Source: Desulfosporosinus meridiei DSM 13257 (GTDB lineage Bacteria; Bacillota; Desulfitobacteriia; Desulfitobacteriales; Desulfitobacteriaceae). From it: a DNA stretch of 64,000 bases. The stretch covers positions 4,546,501 to 4,610,500 of the forward strand of contig NC_018515.1 of assembly GCF_000231385.2 (NCBI RefSeq). Reading direction: 5' to 3'. Below the pieces are notes generated by a model. It searched no databases. It saw only the letters and a program-made list of their open reading frames with translations, and was not told the DNA's origin. A program made the position numbers and the translations under genes. Of this stretch, positions 36,010-45,714 are shown piece after piece (positions within the stretch are counted from its first letter, which is position 1; each line of letters starts with the position of its first letter).

Positions 36010-37641
36010 TCAGCTAACCCCTTTAGCTGGTTTCGTTAACTCACTAATAAAAAGATCTATTAGTGAGGGATCAAATTGTTTCCCGCTTCCTTGTTTTAAC
36101 TCCTGGATAGCTTCTTCTTTAGACTTGGCTGGTCGATATGGCCGACAATGGGTCATTACATCATAGGCATCCACTATCGCAACCAGTCGTGAAAGCACCG
36201 GTATTTGATCCCCTTTTAATCCACGCGGATACCCGGATCCATCCCAGTGTTCACGGAGAGCCAAGATTGCTTTCGCGACAACTAATTCGTCGATAGATTG
36301 GGCCATACGAAAGCCAATTTCGCTATGCCTCTGCATGATTTCCCACTCTTGATTGGTCAATTCGGTATCCTTACCTAAAATCTCTTTGGGAATGCCAACC
36401 TTACCTATATCATGAAGCCTTGTCATCAAGTTTAAATTATCCAGATCAAGTGACCCCGGGCTCAATTTAGCTGCCTTCGCCAAATTAAAGGCCAAATATC
36501 CAACCCTCTCAACATGCCCCGGGTCTTCGAAAAACCTTTTATGCAGTTCTCTTTCTACACTTAGAATCAGTCGATTACGTACATTCTTGCTTTTTAACAA
36601 TTTGTCACTGTACATTCTATTTTCAGCCACACGGAATAAATCCGAAATATTCTTTGTGAATTTTTTCTGAGTCGCCATACCTAATGAAACACTAAGCTCA
36701 GTCGGTAATCCCTCCTGCTGATTACAGCTGGCAATTATTCGTTCTGCCACTTTTTCACAAGCCTGACTATCTGTACTGGGTAATAGGATTAAAAATTCAT
36801 CCCCTCCCCAACGAGCCACTATATCAGTTTTCCTAGTACATTGCAGCAGTACTTTTGCCAGGCGTATTAAAAGTTCATCCCCCTGAATATGCCCAAATAC
36901 ATCATTAGATAATTTTAGGCCATTTAAATCAGCCATGATAACACTCAAGGGGAAGGTATCCTCCATTTGAAGCTCTTCCAACCAGGTATCAATATAGGCC
37001 CGATTGTACAAGGACGTAAGTTTATCATGGAAACTCAAAAAAGCAACTTGTTCCTGGGCCTTATGCTTCTCTGTAACATCAGTAAGTATCAACATACATA
37101 GAAGATTGTCATCTTCATAGCTTGGGGGAATTGGTTTCAGTTCGATAGAAAGATATTGGTCTTCTCTTTTTATAACTTTAGGCAGTTTACTAATGGTTTG
37201 GTGTAATATCTCATGTTCTGTGGATTCTAAGACTGTTCTGAAAACCTCTGCAAAAAGAGCATTTTGTTCTTCGTCTTCGCTTCTAAGTAAATCAAGTATA
37301 TTCAGTCGGCTAATTTTAAAGCCAAATATTTTCTCGCATTCTACACTGTACTCTCTATTAATAATCAGATCCTGCCCAAAAGTGAGAAAACCTTGACCAG
37401 CGTTATTTAAAATGTTCTTGATTTCATTTTCTCTTTGTAAAAGATTGTGGGCCTGAATATCGCTAATTTTAAAAATTCGACGTGTAAAGGTTAGCAGCTT
37501 TTCGTAATTTGCTACAATCAACTTATAATCTGTTAGAAACTCATTTCCCTCATACTTACCGTCAGCAATGTCGAATAACGCCTGTTCTAAAACCCTTAGT
37601 TCCTTATCAAACAATTGTCTCTGAAAATCTCTCTCGATCAT
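36010..37641 (-). CDS. SiaD-like GGDEF and HD-GYP bifunctional enzyme
   Basis: 543-aa cytoplasmic c-di-GMP enzyme. An N-terminal helical part and a PAS-like domain (about 70-190) precede a full GGDEF domain: RWGGDEFLILL with G279-F283 intact, and the product-inhibition motif RKTD (270-273). The following HD-GYP domain is complete too: RLHDIGKVGIP (H410, D411) and HWDGSGYP. Both synthesis and breakdown are therefore possible. It is the last gene of the siaB-siaC-siaA-type group on the minus strand, where SiaD in Pseudomonas is a plain cyclase. No membrane segment. Confidence 0.92.
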   Translation of the reverse strand: MIERDFQRQLFDKELRVLEQALFDIADGKYEGNEFLTDYKLIVANYEKLLTFTRRIFKISDIQAHNLLQRENEIKNILNNAGQGFLTFGQDLIINREYSVECEKIFGFKISRLNILDLLRSEDEEQNALFAEVFRTVLESTEHEILHQTISKLPKVIKREDQYLSIELKPIPPSYEDDNLLCMLILTDVTEKHKAQEQVAFLSFHDKLTSLYNRAYIDTWLEELQMEDTFPLSVIMADLNGLKLSNDVFGHIQGDELLIRLAKVLLQCTRKTDIVARWGGDEFLILLPSTDSQACEKVAERIIASCNQQEGLPTELSVSLGMATQKKFTKNISDLFRVAENRMYSDKLLKSKNVRNRLILSVERELHKRFFEDPGHVERVGYLAFNLAKAAKLSPGSLDLDNLNLMTRLHDIGKVGIPKEILGKDTELTNQEWEIMQRHSEIGFRMAQSIDELVVAKAILALREHWDGSGYPRGLKGDQIPVLSRLVAIVDAYDVMTHCRPYRPAKSKEEAIQELKQGSGKQFDPSLIDLFISELTKPAKGVS

Positions 37642-37747
37642 TAGAGAAGTCCTTTCTATTTTTAGCTGGGAACATGGTCTTATTCTTATCCACGGAAAAC
37701 AGATAGAGCCCTCGGAAGATTAATCTTCGGCTTTAGCCAAAAATTCA

Positions 37748-39562
37748 CTAAACCTGAAAGCCAATTACTGTGATATCGTCTCTTTGAGATTCCTCTTGAC
37801 GAAAATCAACTAATGCTTGATTAACGAGGTTTCGTTGTTGTTGGCTACTAAGATCACCGCATTTCTCTAGCAACGATAAAAATCGTTTGCGTCCAAATGA
37901 ATGGTTTTTTGACCCTCCATTCTGGTCAAGAAATCCATCCGTTGTCATATAAAAGAAATCATCTTTTGAGACTTCTACAACCCAATCACGGAATGTTTGG
38001 TTGGGATCTGATCTCAGGTATCCAATACTATGCCGATCTCCCTGAATCCTGAGAACACCTCCTGGGGTTTTGTGATACAGATCAATTTTGGCCCCTGCAA
38101 ATACTAAGGTGTTTTCTTGATATATACATATCCCTATATCCAAACCATCATCCGTAATACAAGTACCCTGTTTATTCATTGCCGATCTCATTCTGAGGTT
38201 GAGTTCCTTGATAATTTCACTGGGACTCAAATGTTGCTCTGCCTGAACAATATGATCAAGAACGGGGGCTACTGCCATGGTCATTAAGGCGCCGGGCACG
38301 CCATGCCCGGTGCAATCTGCCACTGCTAAAATGACTTTATTGTCCATTTTCCGAAGCCAATAGAAATCACCGCCTACAATATCTCTTGGCTGCCACAAAA
38401 CGAAACTGCTTTTAAATGCTTCACTCATCTCTTGATCTGAGGCAATGATTGTCTCTTGTAGTTTCTTGGCGTAATCTATGCTATCCATAATCTTGATATT
38501 TTGTTCTTTTAGCTCCTGAGTTCTTTCGTTAACCTGTCGTTCAAGCTCCTGGCTTATCTTAATAGCTCGTTTCAGAGGATTAGCTATTCGAGTGGAAACC
38601 AGATAGAAGACAAAAGTTATTAGCACCAGAACTAATACTGCCGCAAGAATAGTATTTGTCATAATGGTCTGTAAAAATCCAATGGTTTCTTTTCTGGGAA
38701 CCTGCAAAACTAACTGCCAGTCAGTGGATTTTAGGGTCTGATGCACAAGATCAATAAGTTCACCGTCAGAGTTCTTGTATTCCATAATTTCAGGTTGATC
38801 CATGCCGTTATTAACACCATTCAAAACCATTTGACAAATATCTGCCGGCAATATATCTTCTAGCAGCTTCCCCTGATCCTCTAAATTAGCTGCCAAGTGA
38901 ATCTTTCCTAAGCTGTCGACCAGCCAGATAGTTCCGATTTCTCCATATCGATAAGAGGATAATTCCTTAGAAATATCACCAAGATCCAATCCGACACCTG
39001 TTACACCGATAGGTTGTTCAGGATTCCCCATTAAGGCATCAATAAAGACAAAGGTGTTTTTCCGTTCTTTATTGTAATCAATATTTACATAGATAGGATT
39101 CTTTGACCGAATCGTTTCAAAAAACCACTTGTCCTCTGGATTAGCTTCAGATAATCTGCCTGCTACTCCACCTTCGGCCCAATAAGTATGTGTCTTGACA
39201 CTGGCCAAGAAAGTATTGCTGTAATCATAATCCTTTGCTATGCTGTTTAACTTTTTCAAGGCTAATTCTCGAGCGTTGAGATCAATTTCCCCGTTGGAAA
39301 CCCATTCCATTAAAAAAGGATCCCGAGCCATTGTTAAGGACGTTTCTTTAGCCCTGGCCATCCTACCATCGATTTTGCTGGCTGCCGACTGAACGATAAA
39401 AAACAAATCCTTGGTCTTAAGCTTTTCAATCACAGCCTTTTTGGTGATGTTATAGCTTAAGGAACCTGTCAAAAGCATGGAGAGGGCAATACTAAGACAA
39501 GCCAATATAATAACCCACATCGTCCCTTTGTCATATAGGCCTGATCTTTTAATCTCGTTCAC
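37748..39562 (-). CDS. SiaA-like membrane PP2C phosphatase
   Basis: 604-aa receptor phosphatase. One N-terminal membrane segment, a periplasmic or extracellular dCache-like domain (about 45-300), a second membrane segment (TNTILAAVLVLVLITFVFYL), a HAMP-like linker and coiled coil, then a SpoIIE/PP2C domain with metal-binding aspartates in RDIVGGDFYW, LAVADCTGHGVPGALMTM and FYMTTDGFLDQ. It would dephosphorylate the SiaC-type protein encoded next to it. Order is siaB, siaC, siaA, then the GGDEF/HD-GYP gene. ATG 39562. Confidence 0.9.
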   Translation of the reverse strand: MNEIKRSGLYDKGTMWVIILACLSIALSMLLTGSLSYNITKKAVIEKLKTKDLFFIVQSAASKIDGRMARAKETSLTMARDPFLMEWVSNGEIDLNARELALKKLNSIAKDYDYSNTFLASVKTHTYWAEGGVAGRLSEANPEDKWFFETIRSKNPIYVNIDYNKERKNTFVFIDALMGNPEQPIGVTGVGLDLGDISKELSSYRYGEIGTIWLVDSLGKIHLAANLEDQGKLLEDILPADICQMVLNGVNNGMDQPEIMEYKNSDGELIDLVHQTLKSTDWQLVLQVPRKETIGFLQTIMTNTILAAVLVLVLITFVFYLVSTRIANPLKRAIKISQELERQVNERTQELKEQNIKIMDSIDYAKKLQETIIASDQEMSEAFKSSFVLWQPRDIVGGDFYWLRKMDNKVILAVADCTGHGVPGALMTMAVAPVLDHIVQAEQHLSPSEIIKELNLRMRSAMNKQGTCITDDGLDIGICIYQENTLVFAGAKIDLYHKTPGGVLRIQGDRHSIGYLRSDPNQTFRDWVVEVSKDDFFYMTTDGFLDQNGGSKNHSFGRKRFLSLLEKCGDLSSQQQRNLVNQALVDFRQEESQRDDITVIGFQV

Positions 39563-39622
39563 ATTCTTACTCCTGTCCTACCGTATATTTATTCTTCTGC
39601 CCTACCAACAAATCATATTTTA

Positions 39623-40018
39623 CTAATTCTTCTCTGCCTCCGGTATTATTTCAAAGGGAAAAGTCATATCTTCTTTAAACTCTTCAGCGCATTCAACTTC
39701 ACTTTCATTTTCCATATCACAGTACCAATTAAGTTGGAGATTAACTCCCCGCTGAAATGCCTTCTCAAAGCTTTCCAGAAGCATCATGATACACTTAGAA
39801 CTACTGGTATTCACATAACTAAGCCGAACTTCAATGTGAATTTCATGAGGATTAGTGGCTAAATAAGAATCTATCCAATTAAACACTGGATCATAAAATT
39901 TAAAGGCATTCTCTGGATAAGATTGTCCTTTAAGTACCAGCATGCTCTTATCTGAATCAAAATCTATTAGGGGCGTTGCTTTTGTTGACTCTATTAACAG
40001 CTTTTCCATAGTTTCCAC
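39623..40018 (-). CDS. SiaC family regulatory phosphoprotein
   Basis: 131-aa protein of the DUF1987/SiaC family. The phosphorylated threonine region LSYVNTSSSKCIMML is intact; by alignment to the Pseudomonas protein the target is T71. In Pseudomonas the unphosphorylated form binds and activates the cyclase SiaD. Here the partner would be the GGDEF/HD-GYP protein. It lies between the kinase (6 bp upstream) and phosphatase genes. Confidence 0.88.
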   Translation of the reverse strand: METMEKLLIESTKATPLIDFDSDKSMLVLKGQSYPENAFKFYDPVFNWIDSYLATNPHEIHIEVRLSYVNTSSSKCIMMLLESFEKAFQRGVNLQLNWYCDMENESEVECAEEFKEDMTFPFEIIPEAEKN

Positions 40019-40024
40019 CTCTCA

Positions 40025-40573
40025 TTAAACCATAACTGTAAGGGTAAAGAATTCTAAGTCCTGCATATCCCGCATGGAATAATGCAAAGGCTTGCTGGAT
40101 TTTCTGGCTATATCAATGAGGCCCAGACCTGCTCCGGTGCTTCCAGGCGGAAGATCTTTTTTTCTTTGTTCTTTATAACACTTTTTAAGCTGGTCTTTAT
40201 CTAAGGGAATCAAAGCGTCCAGGGCATTTGCCAACTTCTCTGCATCGGTTTTCTCAACTAAATTTCCCGAGCAAATAAAATATCCTTCTTCATTTCGACC
40301 GATAGTCACAATTCCCGAACTATATATCTGATCATAAAAATCACTACCTAGCTTTGATTGAGCATATTTTTTAATATTATGCGTAATTTCAACGAAAATC
40401 GCGAAAACATTATAGATATCATTCCGGGGACGATCCTCTGCCTTCATATGTTCCATAATAGCTTCCCCAAGCTCCTCTATAATGCCTTGGGAAAAACGGC
40501 CAGAAAAGCTGATTAAAATTCCGTGAGAACCTAATGTACTTTGTAAATCTAAGAGCATCTTTTCGTCAAACAT
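40025..40573 (-). CDS. SiaB family protein kinase
   Basis: 182-aa GHKL-type kinase of the SiaB/DUF6272 family. N-box-like VEITHNIKKYA and G-box-like GSTGAGLGLIDIARKS are present. It would phosphorylate the SiaC-type protein and so oppose SiaA. I start at ATG 40573 (MFDEKMLLDLQ): AGGAGG is 7-8 nt upstream, while an ATG at 40606 in the same frame has no site. First gene of the four-gene unit. Confidence 0.88.
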   Translation of the reverse strand: MFDEKMLLDLQSTLGSHGILISFSGRFSQGIIEELGEAIMEHMKAEDRPRNDIYNVFAIFVEITHNIKKYAQSKLGSDFYDQIYSSGIVTIGRNEEGYFICSGNLVEKTDAEKLANALDALIPLDKDQLKKCYKEQRKKDLPPGSTGAGLGLIDIARKSSKPLHYSMRDMQDLEFFTLTVMV

Positions 40574-40798
40574 TTTATTCCTCCTTAGCGCAAACCTCAA
40601 TAACATGCATCTTTCGACGCGTGATATTACTATTCCTGCATTTTCTCATTCGTTGTTCTTAAAATACTGTCAAGGAGCGGCCAAGATATAAAATAACTAC
40701 TGTTTAGTAAGCAAAGGTATTTAATCTTTATAGTGTGAAACACTCTCTTAGGTTACGAGGATCTCCTCTCTATATTAAAGGTGTATTGTAAGCAAAAA

Positions 40799-40835
40799 AG
40801 ATATCGTTCTGTATAAAAGACACAGAACGATATCT
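40799..40835 (-). terminator. Rho-independent terminator of the MgtC-like gene
   Basis: AGATATCGTTCTGT (40799-40812) and ACAGAACGATATCT (40822-40835) are perfect arms. On the minus strand the stem ends in TTTTTTG. The region 40574-40798 holds only the siaB leader. Confidence 0.85.
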
Positions 40836-40878
40836 CAGAGAACGGAGACCGGAAAATCAGAACAAACCTCACCCAATA

Positions 40879-41616
40879 TTACAGCGAAGGCTTATTAGGT
40901 CTTTTGAATCGAGTAAACACGTTAGTCATAGATACTAACAAGGAACTATCAGTATTTCCTACTTGTTCTGCTGAGAATATCCCGTCAATTTCATTGATGT
41001 CTTCGATAATTTGCTCCATGTCAATTTTCCGAAAGGGCGTCCTTACTTTATATTCAATGGTAGTTCTATTGTGATCTTCTTTCAATAGGGTCATAGAAAT
41101 GTTTTGCGGAACAATACTGTGAGATTCAAGCAAACGATTAATATCTTTTACTTTACAGGTTCCATTAATAGCTTCAACTCTTATAGTTTGACTATTCCTG
41201 AAAAAGTATGTTTCCACAGAACGTTCTAAGGTAAGAAAAACTAGAAGTGTTACAAAAAATGATGAGAAATAAAATCCTGCTCCAGCCGCTAACCCTATCG
41301 CCGCAACTACCCATAACGAAGCTGCCGTCGTTAAGCCTTTAACCGAGGTCTTATCTCTTAAGATTGTACCAGCTCCCAAAAAGCCGATACCGGAAACAAC
41401 TTGGGCAGCCAGGCGAGCAGGGTCTTTATTTACTGTCGCAAAGTCATTAAATCCATACATTGATAATATCATTACTAAAGCAGAGCCTAAGGAAACTAAA
41501 ATATGAGTCCTAAATCCTGCGGGACTATCATTTTTTTCTCTCTCAAAACCAACCACACCACCAAATACACATGCTATAAAAAGTCTAAATGCCATCTCAT
41601 ACTCTGTAATATACAT
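40879..41616 (-). CDS. MgtC/SapB family membrane protein
   Basis: 245-aa protein. About four hydrophobic segments carry the MgtC signature: FGGVVGFEREKNDSPAGFRT, SGIGFLGAGTILRDKTSVKG and GLTTAASLWVVAAIGLAAG. A soluble C-terminal ACT-like domain (about 150-235) follows. Homologues take part in magnesium stress and growth in low Mg2+. The promoter region 41617-41804 shows no gene; no Mg2+ riboswitch was recognised. Probably monocistronic. Confidence 0.9.
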   Translation of the reverse strand: MYITEYEMAFRLFIACVFGGVVGFEREKNDSPAGFRTHILVSLGSALVMILSMYGFNDFATVNKDPARLAAQVVSGIGFLGAGTILRDKTSVKGLTTAASLWVVAAIGLAAGAGFYFSSFFVTLLVFLTLERSVETYFFRNSQTIRVEAINGTCKVKDINRLLESHSIVPQNISMTLLKEDHNRTTIEYKVRTPFRKIDMEQIIEDINEIDGIFSAEQVGNTDSSLLVSMTNVFTRFKRPNKPSL

Positions 41617-41804
41617 TTACTTTCACCTCTTTTCGAAATGGAGGATTATCCCGACTTTACAGAAACGACCTAAACTTGCATTTTTGTTAGTTTAATATAT
41701 CTATACGCTAAAACATATTATAATTCCTTTTATTACTTAAGCAGCATAATAGAGTTTCTTAATAGAGACTTGAGAAATAATCTCCTAGCGAACAATAATC
41801 AGGA

Positions 41805-42560
41805 TTATTCTTCCATTTCCAAGCCAACAGGGCAATGATCTGAACCCATGACATCATTATAAATAACTGCAGCTTTCAATCGATCTTTTAAGATTTCTGA
41901 TACACAAAAGTAATCAATGCGCCATCCGGCATTATTGACTCTTGCATTGAACATATAAGACCACCAAGTATAGGCATTTGTCTTATCCGGATAAAAATAC
42001 CTAAATGTATCTATAAAGCCACTCTTAATGATTTCTCCGAATTTATTTCTTTCTTCCATTGAAAATCCCGCATTCTTTCTGTTAGAACTCGGATTTTTAA
42101 GATCAATTTCCTCATGGGCAACATTCAAGTCTCCACAGAAGATGACGGGTTTGTTTTTTTCGAGATCTTTAATGAACTTTAAAAATTCTTCTTCCCATTT
42201 CATTCTGTATTCCAGTCGTGCTAACCCTCTTTGAGAATTTGGAGTATATACCGTTACTACATAGTGTTTTTCAAATTCCAGAGTTATAACTCTTCCTTCT
42301 TTATCATGCTCTTCCTGGCCTATTCCATAGCAAATCTTCATCGGCTCCTTCTTAGTGAAAATGGCCGTTCCTGAGTAGCCCTTTTTTTGAGCAAAATTCC
42401 AATACTGATAATAGCCCTCCAAATTAAAGGGGATTTGATCTGCCTGAACTTTCGTTTCCTGAAGACAAAAAATATCCGCATTTTCCTTCTGGAAAAAGTC
42501 CAAAAAACCATTTTTTACACAAGCCCTAATTCCATTAACATTCCATGAGATTAATTTCAT
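41805..42560 (-). CDS. xth: Exodeoxyribonuclease III
   Basis: 251-aa AP endonuclease/exonuclease of the ExoIII family, acting in base excision repair. Conserved motifs: [47 protein letters not shown] and [11 protein letters not shown]. Length matches the family. ATG 42560. No operon partner. Confidence 0.95.
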   Translation of the reverse strand: MKLISWNVNGIRACVKNGFLDFFQKENADIFCLQETKVQADQIPFNLEGYYQYWNFAQKKGYSGTAIFTKKEPMKICYGIGQEEHDKEGRVITLEFEKHYVVTVYTPNSQRGLARLEYRMKWEEEFLKFIKDLEKNKPVIFCGDLNVAHEEIDLKNPSSNRKNAGFSMEERNKFGEIIKSGFIDTFRYFYPDKTNAYTWWSYMFNARVNNAGWRIDYFCVSEILKDRLKAAVIYNDVMGSDHCPVGLEMEE

Positions 42561-43030
42561 AATCTTAGTTCTCTCCTCTTATTTTTTAAATCTGATTGCT
42601 AAAAATATAATCGGATTTTTAGGTTTTTCGGCTAGTCTACCTCTTTATTTTAGTATACAGCAATTTTATGTATATTTAATATACTAAAAATAGCCAAAAG
42701 TGTTTTCTTTTGATACTTAAGCACACTAAGCTGAACTACTTACACTATGCCCTTTAAAAAAAGTAGACTTTAATCATAAAGAAAACTTTTTGGGCACCTG
42801 TATAGTATAACAAAAACAGCCCTGTTTTTAGGGATGCTTCTGGATTTAAACTATGTCTCTAATCTGACGGTATTACAATTACTTAAATATATTATTGGCT
42901 ATAACAACTCGTTGGATTTGGTTAGTCCCTTTAGTCCCTTAGAAAATGTGCAAATTTGATGCCATATCTAATAGTTGATCACCCTAATGTTTGCGGCTTA
43001 TCCGGAAAGGAAGAGCTCTTCATAAATTTT
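42561..43030. other. About 470 bp without a supported gene
   Basis: AT-rich intergenic DNA between xth and the BMC regulators. Visible features are an AAAAACAG-CC-CTGTTTTT palindrome (42812-42829), a direct repeat of AGTCCCTT (about 42928-42945) and a 12-bp palindrome GAAGAGCTCTTC (43010-43021). No frame with a ribosome binding site was found. Confidence 0.5.
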
Positions 43031-43082
43031 AATACCCCGTATTTCTTGGATAAATTGTCATATCCAAAAAATACGGGGTATT
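43031..43082 (-). terminator. Terminator of the BMC-linked response regulator gene
   Basis: AATACCCCGTATTT pairs with AAATACGGGGTATT, with an inner GGATA/TATCC stem. It lies 11 bp after the stop at 43093, so the histidine kinase and regulator genes end here. Confidence 0.8.
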
Positions 43083-43092
43083 CTTGATAATT

Positions 43093-43848
43093 TCACACTT
43101 CACTATCACACAGATGTTTTCTGCGGTAAGCTTTAGGAGTCATGTTCATCTGCTGTACAAAAACACGATTAAAATATGAGGGATCTGTAAAGCCACACTC
43201 ACTAGAAATTCGATAGGCTGGATAATCCGTTGTTTCTAATAATTTACAAGCATACTCTATCTTTAATTTATTGACATAGTCTATATAGCTGACTCCAACT
43301 TCTTTTTTAAAGATACGACTAAAATACTGGGGGTTCAAAAATACTTTCGAGGAAACTAACTGCAGGGGCAATTTTTGTTTAAAGTTATCATGAATGTATT
43401 TTAAGGATTTCTCGATAAGATAAATCTGATCTGTTTGTTGTTCCACAATTTCCTCGTCAGAATCAATCTTGTTGTCCGCAACTGTTGTTAATAAGTCGTG
43501 AAATACCTGTTTGAAGACAGAGGGTTTGATTGGTTTCAAGAGGTAGTCCTGAACACGGAGCCGGATTGCTGTTTGAGCATAGGAAAAGTCCGAACAGGCT
43601 GATAGAATCACAACACATACCTGGGGGAGGAATTTCTTGATTTCCTGAAGGGCCTGCAAGCCATCCATCTCAGGAATGAGTATATCCATTATTATAACAT
43701 CCGGACGGTATTGTTTGGCAAGTTTGACTGCTTGAATACCGTTATCACAGGTGATCAGTTTATCTTCAGGGTGCAGCTCTTCTGCTACAATCGATTTGAG
43801 AAATTCTAATTCGAGTAATTCATCTTCGACAATTAAAACTACGCTCAT
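43093..43848 (-). CDS. AraC-type response regulator
   Basis: 251-aa two-component regulator. Receiver domain about 1-120 with the acceptor D55 (VIIMDILIPEMDG) and conserved K near 105 (YLLKPIKPS). C-terminal AraC-type double helix-turn-helix at about 150-245 (VFLNPQYFSRIFKKEVG, SECGFTDPSYFNRVF). It sits 2 bp downstream of the PocR-kinase gene, with which it forms a two-component pair. It lies just after the choline BMC operon and likely controls it. Confidence 0.92.
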   Translation of the reverse strand: MSVVLIVEDELLELEFLKSIVAEELHPEDKLITCDNGIQAVKLAKQYRPDVIIMDILIPEMDGLQALQEIKKFLPQVCVVILSACSDFSYAQTAIRLRVQDYLLKPIKPSVFKQVFHDLLTTVADNKIDSDEEIVEQQTDQIYLIEKSLKYIHDNFKQKLPLQLVSSKVFLNPQYFSRIFKKEVGVSYIDYVNKLKIEYACKLLETTDYPAYRISSECGFTDPSYFNRVFVQQMNMTPKAYRRKHLCDSEV

Positions 43849-43850
43849 CC

Positions 43851-45044
43851 CTATCTCCTCGCATTAGGTTTGGTGGGAATCGAGATGGTGACAGTACTTC
43901 CACTATAGTCGGACTTTGCAATTTTCAAGCCGTAATTCTCCCCGAAATATCGTTTCAATCGGTTGTCCGTGCTGCGGAAACCTATGCCCAATTTATTTTC
44001 CGAATCTTGCAAGCTTTGTAAGACTTCTTTAGGAAAACCGTTACCATTGTCCATGACCGAAATATTAATATCATTTTTATATTTTTCAGCGGTAATTTTT
44101 ATCTTACCCCCATCCCTTTTAGGAGTAATGCCATGGATAAGTGCATTCTCAACAACCGGCTGGATGATCATGTTAGGTATTCTATAGGGCTTAATATTAT
44201 CCGCAATATCGATCTCATATTCTAAACGATTTTTAAATCTTATCTTCTGAATATAGAGGTATTTTTCAATGTTATCTATCTCTGCCCCAATGGTGTGTAA
44301 CTCATCGTCTTGCTTTAAATTATAGCGCAATAAATCTGAGAGACAGTAAATTAGTTCTTCTGTTGTATGAGATTTTTCGAAATAGGCAATTCTGGCAATA
44401 GAATTTAGGGTATTAAATAAAAAATGAGGGTTAATGAGCAAGGACATATTTTTGGCTTCAAGATCGATGATCTTTTTTTCCAGCATTTCTTTTTCAATGG
44501 ATAAGCGCGCAATCGCTTTATCTGCAGTGTTAATACTTTGTGAAAAATCATAGCTTATGTTTTGGGTAATATGGTTGCAAATTTGTTCGTGAATTTCAAT
44601 TTTATTTTCTTCAATCGTCCGTATTGCCGCAATCGATTTTGCGATAAACTCCGGTGCTAGTTCTTTCTCCTTCGCCAATTCGTTTATATCAATAAGATAC
44701 TTCTGATACTCACTGTCTGTTGAGTAAACCTGAGCTCCGACAACATAACCTATGGTTTGGTTATTAATCTCAACCGGCAAAAGAATATTCGCCAGTCCAT
44801 ACCGGCAGTTGAAGCGTAATTTCTTACCTGGTTCTAATCTTGAGTTATAGTCTGAACATATTCGAGTCTCATCTTCCTGGCAGATAAATTTACAGAAATC
44901 CGGAGAGGGATTAAACTCAAGTAATATTTGTCCATTAGTATCAATCAGTTGCAGGGATATATTAGAAAGTGATAGTAGACCACTATATCTTGAATACAGA
45001 TTGGCATCTAATAAGTTTTTTAAAGTTTCATTTGTCTTGTCCAT
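43851..45044 (-). CDS. PocR-domain histidine kinase (LytS/YesM type)
   Basis: 397-aa cytoplasmic kinase. Residues about 10-165 are a PocR-type ligand domain with C51, C55, C63 and C80 in the family spacing and YVVGAQVY. A short coiled coil leads to the His_kinase domain: phosphoacceptor H207 in LLINPHFLFNTLNSI, then an ATPase domain with VVENALIHGI and GIGFRSTDNRL. PocR domains often sense small hydrocarbon-derived ligands and metals near BMC operons; here choline or an aldehyde is a guess. Cognate partner is the AraC-type regulator downstream. Confidence 0.9.
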   Translation of the reverse strand: MDKTNETLKNLLDANLYSRYSGLLSLSNISLQLIDTNGQILLEFNPSPDFCKFICQEDETRICSDYNSRLEPGKKLRFNCRYGLANILLPVEINNQTIGYVVGAQVYSTDSEYQKYLIDINELAKEKELAPEFIAKSIAAIRTIEENKIEIHEQICNHITQNISYDFSQSINTADKAIARLSIEKEMLEKKIIDLEAKNMSLLINPHFLFNTLNSIARIAYFEKSHTTEELIYCLSDLLRYNLKQDDELHTIGAEIDNIEKYLYIQKIRFKNRLEYEIDIADNIKPYRIPNMIIQPVVENALIHGITPKRDGGKIKITAEKYKNDINISVMDNGNGFPKEVLQSLQDSENKLGIGFRSTDNRLKRYFGENYGLKIAKSDYSGSTVTISIPTKPNARR

Positions 45045-45347
45045 GGTTTTAGCAAAACTTCCTTCTCGATGATTGATTCTAATTTCTCCTAGCGGATAAA
45101 CAGGCTTCTTAAATTGAAGTTTTTTCAGATTCCTGCTGAGTTATGCTTGTCAATCTGCCCCTAATAAATAAAAAAGAATCAACCACTGTCGCCACAGTAG
45201 TTCAATTCATCAGATACATCAGAACCCGGATTTCATAAAAGAATCTTGTAACATAACCACTTTTTTTGCCGTTACGGGCAGATATATGTCACAGATTCAG
45301 AAACATTTCAATTCATAATACAACACCGTCATTAAAATGTAAATAAA

Positions 45348-45385
45348 ACGAAGGTCAAAACCTCGCCAAGAGATTTGACCTTCGT
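45348..45385 (-). terminator. Terminator of the choline BMC operon
   Basis: ACGAAGGTCAAA (45348-45359) and TTTGACCTTCGT (45374-45385), with an inner CCTC/GAG pairing, form a strong stem 22 bp after the last shell gene. On the minus strand CGTTTTATTT follows. The remaining 45045-45347 holds the promoter side of the kinase gene; a short ACTGT/ACAGT hairpin is the only other structure. Confidence 0.85.
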
Positions 45386-45406
45386 AAAATTCTGTCTTAT
45401 AGGTTA

Positions 45407-45694
45407 TTAAGCTTTTTTACCACCGGGAAGCATCATCTCTACGTCACCGTGTGGACGTGGAATAACATGAACTGAGATTAATTCTCCAACACGTTGAGCG
45501 GCAGCAGCACCGGCATCAGTTGCAGCTTTTACAGCCCCAACATCTCCTCTTACCATAACAGTTACCAAAGCACCACCGACTTTTTCATAACCCATCAGCG
45601 TAACATTGGCTGCTTTAACCATAGCATCTGCTGCTTCAATTGCTCCTACCATACCTCTGGTTTCGATTAATCCTAAAGCGTCTGATTTATTCAT
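45407..45694 (-). CDS. BMC-H shell protein (PduA/EutM-like)
   Basis: 95-aa hexameric shell protein forming facets of the microcompartment. The core is [20 protein letters not shown] and the pore-loop region [17 protein letters not shown], with the C-terminus [17 protein letters not shown]. Last gene of the BMC operon, 20 bp after pduL. Two more PduA-type copies are at the other end of the operon. Confidence 0.95.
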   Translation of the reverse strand: MNKSDALGLIETRGMVGAIEAADAMVKAANVTLMGYEKVGGALVTVMVRGDVGAVKAATDAGAAAAQRVGELISVHVIPRPHGDVEMMLPGGKKA

Positions 45695-45714
45695 TGTTGT
45701 TTCCTCCTAATAAT

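Noticed and set aside
41617..41804. Mg2+ riboswitch before the MgtC-like gene
   Set aside because: The region is short and no M-box or ykoK-type conserved stem could be identified.
42812..42829. AAAAACAG-CC-CTGTTTTT palindrome as a terminator
   Set aside because: The loop is only 2 nt and no gene ends nearby; an ordinary AT-rich palindrome is more likely.
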